Positions 45,038-57,229 of a stretch of 64,000 nucleotides of DNA are shown here, in pieces. Numbering within the stretch: position 1 is the stretch's first letter; every line of letters begins with the position of its first letter. The position numbers and the translations under genes are program-made. Origin of the DNA: Agriotes lineatus (lineage: Eukaryota > Arthropoda > Insecta > Coleoptera > Elateridae); the NCBI GenBank assembly GCA_940337035.1, contig CALNHX010001064.1, forward strand, positions 186,001 to 250,000, in the 5' to 3' direction. The notes below the pieces were generated by a model that was not told the DNA's origin, searched no databases, and saw only the letters and a list, made by a program, of their open reading frames with translations.

Positions 45038-48000
45038 CTTTTTAAATATTTTTGCTTATAAATATTGTTTAATCAGGTCCTATACTTCGTAGTCACAACA
45101 AATTAAAAATAATCATTGATTTACTAATATACTGAGATGGTATTTAGCTCGTTACTCAACTCTGCTTGCAGCATAGATAAATAAAGCAAGTCAATAAAGC
45201 ACAGAGGTGGGGTAAATCAGGGCAACTGCAAGAAGTTACATCAGAAATTTTAATTCATAACTACATTGGTAAAGCATTGCCGATATTAAATGAATTACTT
45301 CAGAATAAATGGCAATAAGGCAGAGCTCAATTCGTAAATTAGAGTCACAGAAATATTAATTAGCATAAATTAAGAGGTTGGTCCAAAGTAAAGCCAATCA
45401 AAATTCAACAAATCTATTACCAAAGGGGTTTATTACATGCGTGTTAAATAAATTTACATGTCAGTATAATTGAATAAGTACAGTTCTATGAACTTTTAAA
45501 TAAAGGTAAGAAGGACAGAATGTTCTTAACACAGTGCAAAGAGAGCACAATACTAGATCGAATAAGGCTATCAAAAATAAAACGGTAATATTGAAGAATG
45601 GTGAAAAGCAGACAATTATTATAAAATTAAAGAAATTCACACAACAGGAAATGAACGAGATTGGTGTTTAAAAAAATGAGTCAGTGAAGTGACATAAGTG
45701 AACAGACAATCCAAATAAAACATCGTGAGTGGCGCTATAACTTAGTTTAAATGCGAACGTGAACAAACAATAATTTAGAATTAAGATTTTGTACATTTTT
45801 ATAATATAAGTTAAAATTTAGTTTATAAGTAACTGATTTGTACTTGGTTAACATCCACAATTATAAATTTGGATAGGCAATTGTTGTTAACTACCCAAAG
45901 AGAAACAATCGAATAAAAATTATTTCATGACAGTCTAATTTGTCTCTCCAGATTAATTGAGTTTTAAGCCATTTACGATTGAATTAAATTAAAAATAATT
46001 ATACCATCGTGATCAGGAGTTCGTAGTGCATATGTGAGAATATGGGTGTAAAAATCCATCACCTAAAAATTATTTTCATCTGCGACCACTTTCCGAACCA
46101 CTTCGCCAACGACGAGAAGTTTACGATCATCAGATTTTGAGCACAATTGAGGTCAGGCGTTTAAAATTTTGGTAGCACCACGTCCGCATGCCGTGTAGGA
46201 GTACACCGCAGCAGTTCCAGCATCCTAGGGTTTCGCTTCCAGCAGCGAGCATCAGGAGAAGCTGTTCCGAGCCAGTTCCCGCAGCCTAAAAAAAAGGTCA
46301 GGTTACTGTTGCAAAGTAAATATCGGTGCTAGGAGTTTCGAACGAGTCCTATAAGAGGAAGCCGATCCCAGTCTTACAATACTTCAAAAAAGAGCATGAG
46401 GGTCCAGAAATTGTAAAAATATAAGTTGAGGTTGTGTTTTTTCACATGAAAGGACGCCTTCAAAACAATTGAATTCGCAGAAACGATCTAAAAACAAAAA
46501 CACGACTAGTGACCGCTTAATAAAGCCCGAATTACCTGATAATTTGTTCATGGATTTGCCTTTGAATTAACTTGTAACTACACCAGAAACGAACCGCACG
46601 AAAATTCAATTTGTTGATAGATAAATTGACAGCGTAGTGAGTCTGCGCGTTGCTGCTTTTTAATTTCACAGCTCAGTGGTGTAACACGGGAGTTTAAATA
46701 TGAACATGTCGGTGAACCTAACTTGTAGATTGGAGTCTTCATGCCTACTGAAAGCTAGCCATAAATAACTTTACTTGCAGATGTGCGAATTACTATAGGG
46801 GGCAAAACACTGCAATCAATGAACCCATTTATACAATATTATTTATTTACTTTTAATCAGTCTTGTACATGATGTAAGTATTAAGCTTATTAAAAATTAC
46901 AATAGTCTTGTACAATACACGGAATTAATGTTATGTACGTTTGAATTTTTCATGTAATATTTTAAGATTTATTTGCAGTAAATTTAATTTTTGTTTGTTT
47001 ATGATTCAGACTTTTAACTAGAAACAGACATAGTGCAGTCAGAAGTTTCATTTTTGGAATTTTGTTTAATTATTTGAACACAATGAACCTGCAATTGCAA
47101 CGATTTTTTGGATCGGTTTCGTTTAGTACATTGTAATGTAATCCTCCTAATGGACTGTTGTGCATCTACGTTGCTTTGAGTTATTTATAGCGAGCCAGAG
47201 TTCTAGTTCCGACATTTTACATTTTAATTTGTTTTCTTTACTTTAGCTCCCCGCAATCTAGTTCCACGGAAATTGCATTTTCTCCACCTTACGCCGCTAA
47301 CTCCACAAGACTTGGGAATAAAATTCGGAATTTCCCTTCTGAGTTTCACAGCTTTCTTTCTTGCTTTATTTGCAAGACGAACACGTTATCGATTACGTCT
47401 TCCGTGTCGGCTGCAAGAGCAAGGTTAACTCGACAGATTCTTCGAAACGTACGAATTGCGTCCCTTGCGTTTTATGTTTTATTTCTGTCTCTACTAGCTG
47501 CAGTGCGATTTTGATTTGTATTTTTCTTACTCCCGCTTTTACGACCGATGTAATTTAAAGAGCAAAAACTTTCTTCCGGCGAACACGCGTTCCTGTAGGT
47601 TGTTTTGCGTCACGCGCTATTTTTCTAGGACGATAAGTATTTCTGTCGCTTGTGAAGCACTTGCTTGTTTTCTCAATTTGTCATGTGAAATTCATTAAGA
47701 AAAAACCCTTATCTGTCATACGTCATGTAGGAAATTTTGTTATACGTTTTGTAAGACAACTGTTATGAGTTTTTCAGATTTCGTTATATTTCGTTTAAAA
47801 GTGTCATTTTTGTAAAAATTTCTACTGTGCGGTCATAAAAATTTGTGAACAAAGGTAGCTGCTGAAAACCAAATCAGTGTCTTAAATTATTTCACATGCT
47901 CAGAATTAATTCATCTGGCAACTTGATAATTGTCAAATAAAGATATTTTTTTCTTAAACCAAGATTCTTTTTCTCAATTAATATTTTTTATAATAGGGTT

Positions 48001-48556
48001 CAAAATATACTCAGAAAGAAATTACAGTTGGTTCTGTAATTCAAATCTAAGTGTCAACTTTATAACTCCATGTAATAAAAAATTTGTAAAAGGCTTTACC
48101 CAGAACTTCCTTCGTAAGCGGACATTGTGACACTAACTAATTTTGAAAATCGGAGGAAACTAGGTTGTAAATATGTTTTTTATGTTCTAAATAATACGTA
48201 AATAATAAATAAAAACTCTTCAATGCGAATTACATCAATTTTCAAATAAAAAAATCGTTACCGGCGGGATTTGAACCGCAGAGTTTGTGAATACGATCTA
48301 AACGTTCACCAATTACTCGTAAGTCTACAAAGCCCTTCTGATACCGTTGCTTTGTAGCTGACTTAACCTTCACGCCTGACATGTATTAGGTTTCGTGTTG
48401 AAGCGAGGTTGCCACCATACGTATCACGTCCGGGAAACGTCATCACTTGTCCTAAGATTTACGAGAACAGATTAATAGCCACGGCTGAATACGCTCAGGG
48501 GAGATGGTCGTGGTCCTACGAACGGAACGCCGTACGGACAAGCGTGACGACATATA
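45038..48556. other. 3.5-kb stretch with nothing recognised
   Basis: AT-rich with no domain in any frame. On the minus strand near 48265-48277, GGTTCAAATCCCG resembles a tRNA B box and is followed by a T-run, but the T-arm does not pair properly and no acceptor stem is found. Confidence 0.35.
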
Positions 48557-50031
48557 CAGGGTGTTACAAAATATAGAGCGGCACGGGATTCGGATATTTG
48601 AGCCCACGTCTGCCAGAAACCCAAAAGCCAAACGGAGTAGGGTATAGGTGTAGCCGTGGCACTCCCCGGAACCGGCAGCTGGAGCGGGCCGAACCTACCT
48701 TGACGCTCACAAATTCTTCCAGGATCTGCTTTACACCATTTATACAACAGTAGCCAATTGGGCGCCGACACTAGAGATTGCTTAAATTGAAACTCAGCAT
48801 GCAACATAAAGAAAATACAGTGGAAGCGTTTAACAAATAGGTCTATTGCTCTTCAGACACATACGGTACACACATAAGGTAAACAAACATTAGTTAGTTC
48901 GCATTGCGTAACAAAAAAAGGGGTGTTACAACAAACGTTAGTTAGTACACAAATATGATAAACAGACATTAGTTAGTACGCAAATGTGATGCGCTTGCAT
49001 ATGGCACTGTACAACGTACACTTTTGATTAGCGCGGAATGCTTACGCCTAGTACAATACCTTCACTTAGCTTCACCTGTGACCGTCGAAGGGAGTCCAGC
49101 TGGAGTTCGAAGAGTATCCCAGACTGCGAAACGGGGTGAGGGGCTCCAAAGAGCTCAAAGCGTAAGCTTTGATAACAAAGTCCCACAGTTTCTAACCAGA
49201 AGCCACAATGCGACCATAATAATCGACAAAGGCTCGCACGTAATATTTGATCAGGGATAAAGGCTATCAATTTGATCCCACATACACATAGGTGGTTATA
49301 TTGGTACGACTGCCCATTCGACGACAAAGAAAGCGCCTGGCCTGTATTCGACGGAAACAAACACTGTTGCCACCGACCGACTCGCTTCAAGTCCGGGAAC
49401 ACACAACAAATAATGGGAAAAACAATCTCGCAAGCGCCAAGCGGGACGCCAACCCCAAAGGGAAAGACCCAACGTGCTTTTCGTTTACGGTTCGAATACC
49501 CCCACGAGGTCTCTAGCCGGCAATCAATTTTATCGTGGGTGGATGCATTCAGGGGTTCAGGAATGTGTCCACGGTAAGAAGAGGACCACAGAGAACAGCT
49601 ACAACATTGGAAACCGTCGAGCGAGTTCGATTGTCAATGCTGCGATCTGCCCGGAAACATTCAGTTGCTCTTGGCATTTCAAGACGTTCTCTCCATCGCA
49701 TTATTCATGATGAATTTTATTTGCACCCGTACAAAATGGTTGTGGTCCAACAATTGACGGAGGTTATCTAAAATCCCTGGTTTATAACAATCGCCCCCCA
49801 TACCCTGGAAGCCCTACAGGACAACATTCAAGCGGAAATTGCCAACATACCGGTCACAATGCTCCAAATGTGGAGATAAACTTCCAACATTTACAAGACA
49901 TTCTTTTTAAAACCTTTTAACAACAAATTTCCCATGTTATGCTACAATTGAAAAATAAAAATAAAAGGTTTCCAAACCTGTACAGTCCTTTATTTAATTT
50001 TCAAAAAAGCAATTTGTCGTGCTCCACCCTG
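48557..50031 (+). mobile_element. Tc1/mariner-like element, internally deleted
   Basis: Termini CAGGGTG...CACCCTG are flanked on both sides by TA (48555-48556 and 50032-50033). From about 49440 the plus strand encodes an N-terminal helix-turn-helix region of the DUF4817 type seen in insect mariner-like transposases: TQRAFRLRF, SRQSILSWVDAFRGSG, TVRRGPQRTATTLETVERVR, then ALGISRRSLHRIIHDEF and LHPYKMVVVQQL. It jumps directly to the transposase C-terminal segment TLEALQDNIQAEIANIPVTM, so the DDE catalytic core is deleted. The left ~880 bp has no recognised content and is more GC-rich. Confidence 0.75.
49470..49771 (+). pseudogene. Mariner-like transposase N-terminal HTH fragment
   Basis: Read with one frame change near 49560. 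The second half is the 49535-49771 frame, with the second helix-turn-helix GISRRSLHRIIHDEF and the LHPYKM motif that precedes the catalytic domain in this family. No first aspartate region follows. It would bind the termini but could not cut. Confidence 0.65.
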
Positions 50032-50033
50032 TA

Positions 50034-50764
50034 TGTAAGGTATTGTAAAATTGGATGATGTTTGGGTATATAAATTTATTTATAATAATTTCTACACCAC
50101 GTTGACTTTCAGTGCCCTGATTTTATGATGATATATTCTTCTTCTTTTCAATCTTAGTTCACCATTCGCATTAAATCTGTCTCAATTCATCGTCTAGTTC
50201 ATATAGCTGGCAATCATTGATTAGAGTTCTTACATTTAAGATTCCCACTTGTTAGTCGTGTTTTTAGCTGACTTGAACTAGATAATTTTATTTTAGGTGG
50301 AATTAGCGAATTTATAGGTACAATAGAATCTTTGAGGCAGACTTTCTGAAAGGTGTGGGATTTGTCATCGACCTGGGGTACTACTCCATTAGTTTTTAAA
50401 TTCGCCATTTTTCTTTACTATAATTTTTTGGTCATAACTCCCTACGCCTACCAAGCTGGTTGGCGTGTGGTAAAGGATGCAGAAAGAATATAGTGTGGAG
50501 AATGTATGGGATTGAAGGCTGGAACATGGTTCTCCCTGGGGAGGGAGATGGGAGATGAGCATTAGCGTCATACCCGATTATTACCAAAAGACTTTAACTC
50601 TCACAAACAATATTGAACGGTCCTATGACAGCTGCCATATTTATCTGTCCTAATTAAAAATGTTTATATACTCATTTTTAAGCTTTTAATTATTTATTTT
50701 AATAGTTCAATGTTTTATTTATACTCTGATATTCGTGATAATTGATTGCATTCTTAAATTACAG
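50034..50764. other. Stretch with nothing recognised
   Basis: No gene or paired termini were identified. Confidence 0.35.
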
Positions 50765-51006
50765 TGAATGTCACGTTCATCTGATTGCTCTTCTGAAGAT
50801 TTGCATTTTCCAGCAAAATACCATAACAGTGGAAATTCTATGAAAAATCAATAACTTGGAAGATTCCTCAAAAGGACATAGAAAAATCTGAACCATCGAA
50901 TCAAGTTAAATTTAATAAGAAGGTTAATCAAAGTGACAGTGTCTGTCCTGTTTGCTACAAAAGTTCAAGAACAAGGTCGGTGTCAATATACATCATTTAG
51001 GAGTTC

Positions 51007-51408
51007 ATGGTGAATCGTGCAAGTCAGCCTATATCATATCCTAAACCAGATTCTTTAAGTACCTCAGCAGGGGATCCATGTAAGATTTGTGGAAATAAAA
51101 CTGACCAAAATTTACTTAAGAATAAAAAGTTATGGATTTGTTCAAACTGTTCTGGATTTCCGAAATTAAATCAAGTTGATGACGAGAATTCATTTTTAAC
51201 AGCAAAACATGATTTGAACAAAATACACGCTAATGCCAACAATATACATGCAGAAATTCAATTAAATGTGCCTCTACATAATATTGCTAAATGTGTAACG
51301 TGTGATGTATGTAAGCAGACCTTTTCGACTGCTCGTGGAATAAAAATTCACCGAAGCACCCATGCTAAAGAAGCTAATTCTGAAACAACAAACCCCTTCA
51401 AACACTGA
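51007..51408 (+). pseudogene. R2-type N-terminal zinc-finger fragment
   Basis: 133 codons with CKICGNK...WICSNC and a C2H2 finger CDVCKQTFSTARGIKIHRST, a form seen in R2 N-termini, where it contacts target DNA. The frame stops at 51408 through decay. Confidence 0.75.
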
Positions 51409-52536
51409 AGCATCTAAATCTACCTCCACAAATAAAAAATAGTTTAGAATCCGAATGTAGTCACTAGTGTCGCATTTTTTTTACCTTCGAGAATAATGAT
51501 AATGTATTATTTGATCAGTTTGATGGGCAAGTGTCGTTCTGTCTTGAATTTCTGTTCAAAGCAAATGAAAAGTTATCAGGTCCAATCCACCCAATATGTG
51601 AAAAACTATCGTATACGAAAAAGTCGCAAAGAAAATAATTTGGCTAAATACTCTGAACCAAGTAACCCCCAAAGAACAGATGCAAAAGCAAGGAGTCGAC
51701 GAAATGCAACATATTCATTCGATCTTGCGTAATATCACTACTACAACCAGCGGAAGAGAGTGGTAAGAAGTGTTATGAACAACGGTAACTTAAGACAATG
51801 TCAAATTGACATTAAGAACATGGAATCACATTTCAAAGAAATATTTGAATGCGTGAATGATTTAACACGGGATTCATATAATAGAATGAATTACATGATG
51901 ACATTTGGTTTTCAGTTCAAGAGGTTAATTAATTTTGATACATCAGACAGAGTTTTGGCTAGAACAGTTAAAAAACTGAGAATATCGCAAGCAATTACTT
52001 CAATAGCTAATATTATGATGCGTACTTCTTTTGTCCCATCCAAACTTAGAGAAGGTCGTCTGGTTTTTATCGATAAAGGTGGTGATGAAACCGATGTTTG
52101 TAATTGGCGACCGATAACAATCTATTCTGTTATTCGTCGAATTATTGAAAAAGCTGTCGATCAAAAAATGATGCAACAGATAATAATCAATTCCAATCGA
52201 CGTGGTTTCATCTCAGGAATACCTAGCTGTCATATCAACACATTAGTAATTAAATGGTTGTCTTTTAAATGCGAAATCCAAGAAACGACACTGCGTTGTG
52301 TCATTTCTAGACGTTTCAAAAGCAATTGACAGAATAGGACATCCATATATTAGGCAATCATTGAATGCTAGTGGAGTGTCAAATAACTTTAGCAGGTTAA
52401 TAATGAACCATTCTTCAGATGAACACAGGTAAAATCAACCTTGGCAAAAATGAAAGCAATCCAATTAAAATACTCGGAGGTGTACCGCAAGGTGGTCCAA
52501 CGTCACCAATATTGTTCAATTTGGCTATTAACTTTA

Positions 52537-52805
52537 TATACCGATGGGGCCACAATTATATATAACAGCAATGAGATACATGAACAAGAAAATAACACAT
52601 ATTGCTTGAGTAAGAAAGAGATAACCATAGTAGCAAATATACGAGTAGGCTTGAAGCTCATTTTAATTATGTCATTTGTCAACTAATTGTACCTACTACA
52701 TAGAATAATTTTGTTGTATGGTCATCTCTCTCTTACTCAAGCATTCTATTTTGTTGTGCACGTTATCTTATTGCTGTTATATATAATTATGGCCCCATCC
52801 GTATA
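52537..52805. mobile_element. 269-bp fold-back MITE inside the R2 RT
   Basis: Ends TATACCGATGGGGCC and GGCCCCATCCGTATA; arms of about 110 bp match with few differences (AATTATATATAACAGCAAT, GCTTGAGTAAGA, GAGATAACCATA). It interrupts the RT between ILFNLAINF and NELCDSAF, just before the GFADD box. A TA target duplication is possible because the ends read TATA on both sides. Confidence 0.8.
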
Positions 52806-54417
52806 ATGAATTATGTGATTCAGCTTTCGCAGAAATGTATGAATATAAACTATCTAATACCTATGATGCACTTTGACTTTCAGGATTTGCTGACGACCAA
52901 GCTATCACTGCTATTCCGTAAATTCTGAAGTTAGAGTCATACAACTGACACAGGATTTGTTTAATAAAATAGGCTTGTCAATAAATCCTAAGAAGAACCA
53001 AGCAATAAATTTAGTAAAAGGAGACTGAGTACTCGTCCTGTCACACTTAGCGATGGTAATGTAATAAACTGCGTACAATCAAACGAACGTATCCGCTATT
53101 TGGGGTTGCAGTTTCTGTAATAAACTTATTTTGCTGACCAAGTTATGACGAACCTTGATAAAAATTTAACGAACTTAGCCACAACAAGCCTACTAAAACC
53201 TGACCAAAAGCTTAATATTATTAACCAATACATATTTCCAACGCTTACATATGCCTTGCAGTCAGCTCCATTAAATAAAATTCCATCATATATAACAAAC
53301 AGTCTTGATGTCATGATTAGAAGAACAGTCAAGAACATAATTGGACTTCCTTCTTATACAAATGATGACATGTTCTACGCGCCTCGTAAGTTACGCGGTT
53401 TAGCAGTCATGAGAAGCTCCTGGAAGTCCATCTACAACACTTCTCTATTGCATCAAAAATTAATCAGGTAGAAGATGGCCTACTTCACGAGATTTGTAAC
53501 TTCGTGGAAGAAATGAATAAATTCAAACAGTCTCTTAAAATTGAAGGCACTTCATCGGAAGAAATGCGTTTGGTACTTCAAAAACAAGCTTTTGATAACT
53601 GGTGTTCCAAATTGTTCCAAGGATTGGTGTCATTCATTTTCAGACACATACCAAATCTAATAGATTTGTATTCAATAAACTACCACTTTCGTCCTCGGAA
53701 TGGGTATCTGATATAAAGCTGAACATAAATTATGCCAATCGAAACGGTGTACCTGGTTCAAAGAATAACTCCATCCTCTGTCGCAAGTGCAACAGAGAGA
53801 AAGAAACGCCGGTCTCTGGTAGTTGTCCTTCGAATAATGTACAGATCGTTAGCAGACATCACAAGATTAAGCATAAAATTACTGAACTTCTTCGTAAGAA
53901 AAACTATAATCGTTTTGAAGAAGTAAATGCAGTCGACAACAATGGTCAGCATCGTTTCAGTGATATCATAACCTTTGACAATCACAAATTAATGGTTTAC
54001 ATTATTGATCCAACTATAAGATTCGAAACAAACGACAAAGATCAAGATTTAAAAATTTATCAAGAAAAATGACAAATTTATGAAAAATGCATACCATTTT
54101 ATAAAGAAAAATACGCAGCAACATTTGGTAATCGTGAATCGTCAGTGATTGGTCTATGATTTGGTACTCGTGGTACGATAGGTGCGAATACAATACAATT
54201 TTTCGATGATTTTAAATTAGATTCAAATATTATAGTGGAATTAGCTTTACAAGTTTTAATTGACACTATTAATATACTTAAGTCTCATATATATTGTTAT
54301 ATTTCTAACTCTATATCTAAATTTATGTCATTTGACTGATTAGTACGATGTGTATTTATGCAACCTGTGTTGGGCAGGCAGCTCACTTTAGTAATAAAGT
54401 TCTTCTTCTTCTTCTGC

Positions 54418-54748
54418 AGGTATGTGCGCCTTATCTGAGGGAAAGTATGCGCTTCCAACCTTATAATTGATTCCATTTACTTTATGTTCCAAGATTGCTA
54501 CAGTGTGGTTCTTGCTTATCAGTTCTGCCGTAGCGCCCCTACTGTGGTGAAAATTACTCGCAGAAAGTGTATTATCGGGAATTAATGATGAGAGGTCAGT
54601 TGCTCTTAGTTGTCTCCCTGGCTGGCTTTAACCGATGGATTCAGGGGAATCTTGGCGTACTGCCCCACTCTATGTTGGCACTCTTCGCACATCAAGAGTA
54701 ACCAATGGTAGTAGAGCTGCCAAAAAGTCAACTCCAAAAACCTAAGGG
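54418..54748 (-). pseudogene. Unidentified coding fragment, downstream half
   Basis: On the minus strand from a stop near 54650, about 70 codons run open to the R2 tail: LRATDLSSLIPDNTLSASNF, TAELISKNHTVAILEHKVNG and YKVGSAYFPSDKAHIPAEEE. Further up there is CEECQHRVGQYAKIPLNP in another frame. It looks like real protein sequence but I do not recognise the family. It is interrupted by a Tc1-like transposon on one side and the R2 element on the other. Confidence 0.4.
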
Positions 54749-54750
54749 TA

Positions 54751-56024
54751 TAGTCTGTTTTTTTTGCTTTATGATTCAGAGCAGGCCTTGCATTTATATT
54801 ATTTTAGCAGTGTAGAACAGTTTAGTTACAAAATATACCTAACGTCAAAATCAAGGTCCCCGAGATTGTCACGTTGACACTTCAATAACGTTTAATAAAA
54901 TGCCACGAAAAAGCAGTTTTAATAGTAAAACTAAAGTGACTATAAAACGCTGTTATACTAATATAAAAGATATCAATGGCAAATTAAGTAAAACAGCCAT
55001 CATTGGAAGAGTTGATCAAATCTTTGATGTAAGTATTAATAATTAAACCATTATAAAATTTCTTACAATTTGTTATTATGCTGCATTTTGAATGCAATTC
55101 TGTTTAGTATTCTAAATGAAGCAAAAGCACAACCCCAGCAACAACCTAATGACAATATGAAAAAAGAAAAAGAATTTTTAACTTGGGAGGACTATAGTTT
55201 CAGGGAGGATATTTAGAAACTTTGGATTTTTTACTTTGGATAGTTTATTGCGATGTGCAAGAGAGAAACTGAATTATATCAGGACTCAAAATTATACTAG
55301 ATATTAAAAAATATAGGATATAAATACAAAATTGTGAATGGAAGAAAACTGTTTTGTGAGAAGATCATTTAATTTCGGCGAAGATTACTTCTTTAAAGAA
55401 ATATTTACAATTTCGAAATTCTAGTAAAAAATGTATGTTCCGATTTTTGGATGAAACTGAATATTTCGCAATGGAACCAGTCTGCATAGGTAGACCCACG
55501 ACACAGACTTGAAAAGTAATCCATCTAACGTTAAGGCGGAGGGAAAGAGATATACTATTTTGCTTGCAGGATGCACACTGTTTGACACGGACAGTGGTAC
55601 TATCATAAGTGTATGAACGGTGGCATTTTTTGGAAATGTTGAAAAAACAGTTAATCCCTCTTATACGTTTAGCATAAATAATAACTTCTACAACACAGAT
55701 TTGCAAACAAAAGTCATCAGCAAGTTTTTAATAATATATTTTCACATTAGAAATATAGAAATTTTATGAGGTTTCTGAACAGTTAGATAACAACCATGTT
55801 TAAATAAAATTTCTTTAAAAAAAAGCAATACCTTATTTAATGTCAGTGGTTCAGTAATAATTGTAGCTTTCATTATGTAGAATAGTGGTTATAAGATAAC
55901 ACATTGACAGTTGTAATAAGTTTTTGACATTACTAGTGTTTTTTCTTTGTAACCGACTACCTACACTGTTACAAAAATGCAAAAGCAAAGCCTGCTCTGA
56001 ATCATAAAGCAAAAAAACAGACTA
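54751..56024 (+). mobile_element. Tc1/mariner-like element with TIRs of ~35 bp
   Basis: Terminal repeats TAGTCTGTTTTTTTTGCTTT and its complement, continuing ATGATTCAGAGCAGGC, with TA on each side. Inside, ATG 54900 opens a frame with a helix-turn-helix-like start (MPRKSSFNSKTKVTIKRCYT, SKTAIIGRVDQIFD). It ends at a consensus donor GTAAGT (55029), with an acceptor-like TTTAG at 55107. Further pieces read FLTWEDYSFREDI, YKYKIVNGRKLFCE, FRFLDETEYF and FLEMLKKQLIPLI, resembling DDE_3-type transposases (NGRKLxxE, then LDET). Frameshifts inactivate it. Confidence 0.75.
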
Positions 56025-56026
56025 TA

Positions 56027-56880
56027 TATCCGCTGATCATAAGCTACTCTCCTGGTCCTCCTGTGGTTTGGATGTGTCTCCATGGTTCCAGCCTCAGCGA
56101 GTGGTTCTGCATCGAAAACATTTGCTTCAACTTATTTAAGTCAACTTCTTGACTTTTTGACAGCCATAGTTCCATTTTTTTCTGCCCATGGCGCCTTTGA
56201 TTTTCTTGTTGGGCTAAAGGTGGCTCCCTCGACTTTGAGAGGTATTCAACTTTCCATCTCGTCGAAGTTTCATCCTGTGCAGAACCAGCCCGGTCCCACT
56301 GGCTACTCTTTTTGACTGCTTATTGAGAAGAGTCTGTTGCTTGGCTTACCTGAGTCGGCCGGTCTGGGCACTCTACCTGTTTCTATTTCTTGCTTCTTCT
56401 TCTTTTTCTGTTAAGTGACGACCCTCCCTGGCAGGTTTGTCGGATTTGCTGCTTGGTGACTTGAGAAGTTGATCCTTCCTTTCTGAATTAACTTTAGAGT
56501 CTTCCTCCCGTGGAGACAGAAAAATATCCTTTACGAAGCTAGGTTGCTTCTGGGTGGTTGGTTGAAATTCCATTGCTGGTGTACTATACCATTTGAAAAA
56601 GATGTGTGTATTACTTTTCTGTTCGTGATTTTTCTATATAAGGGTACTTGTGGTAGTGTAAGTGATGGTTTGGGGTGGAGCCCCCGTGCACCAGTTCCTG
56701 TGGGGTATTCCAGCAGAAGAGCTTTACTCCATGCACCCCCTGGCACTACTACATACCCCGAGACTTTTCGACGTTTGATGGAGCAGCCCCCTACGCTGGT
56801 GAGGCAAGGTAGTACCCGGTTTCTAAGCCAGATACCACTACCAGATGAACATGGCTGCGGCTCCGCCTCTTGATACACCT
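56027..56880 (-). pseudogene. Unidentified coding fragment, upstream half
   Basis: The minus strand gives KDIFLSPREEDSKVNSERKD, KSDKPAREGRHLTEKEEEAR, and a 90-codon open stretch with TRWKVEYLSKSREPPLAQQE and MELWLSKSQEVDLNKLKQMF. Charged, coiled-coil-like and not recognised. It continues on the far side of the transposon at 54418-54748, which suggests one coding sequence, perhaps of a retroelement, into which the transposon inserted. Confidence 0.4.
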
Positions 56881-57229
56881 TGGAATAACAAATATACCCT
56901 TTCCACTATGTACATGTTATACAAGAGCGTGTACTTGGTGTTTGTGTTAGTGTGTGTGCTTCCCTTTTAGGATGAATCTTACGCCAGGCAGGGCATACTC
57001 TGGTACTACTCTACGGGTCTTAGCCCGGCGCTGGACCTCAAACGGCGATATTTCGTATCTATGATTAACGGAATTTAAAATTTTGAGGGTTTATCATTTA
57101 ATGTTACAAGAATATATTAAAATAAAACTAACTTACTCCCGCTTAGAGGACTAACTATTTCCGGCTTGGAAAATACGTTTGGGATTAAAAAACATAAAAT
57201 TTATTATGCTGTGCTAATTGAACCTAACA
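56881..57229. other. Stretch with nothing recognised
   Basis: No domain, RNA gene or paired termini were seen. Confidence 0.35.

Larger units (their letters stand above)
50765..54417 (+). mobile_element. R2-clade retrotransposon
   Basis: A single-ORF layout. N-terminal zinc fingers CPVCYKSSRTRSVSI...HHLGVHG (50950-51020, with a frameshift), CKIC...CSNC (51079-51160) and CDVCKQTFSTARGIKIHRST (51301-51360). RT parts follow at about 52000-52900 (VPSKLREGRLVFIDKGGDET, NWRPITIYSVIRRIIEKAVD, DVSKAIDRIGHPYI, GGVPQGGPTSPILFNLA, GFADDQAITAIP). The thumb follows at 53145-53460 (LLKPDQKLNIINQYIFPTLT, GLPSYTNDDMFYAPRKLRGL). A CCHC-like CRKCNREKETPVSGSC comes next, and a restriction-like endonuclease HRFSDIITFDNHKLMVYIID at about 53950. 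It ends in a (TTC)n tail at 54403-54415. It is not in rDNA, so it is an R2-like element without the usual 28S target. Stops and a MITE show that it is inactive. Confidence 0.85.

Noticed and set aside
48255..48330. A minus-strand tRNA or SINE head (GGTTCAAATCCCG followed by a T-run)
   Set aside because: The T-stem has mismatches, no matching acceptor stem or D arm, and no body or tail could be defined.
56544..56873. 109-codon plus-strand frame with a hydrophobic start
   Set aside because: No family resemblance; overlaps the minus-strand unidentified fragment.
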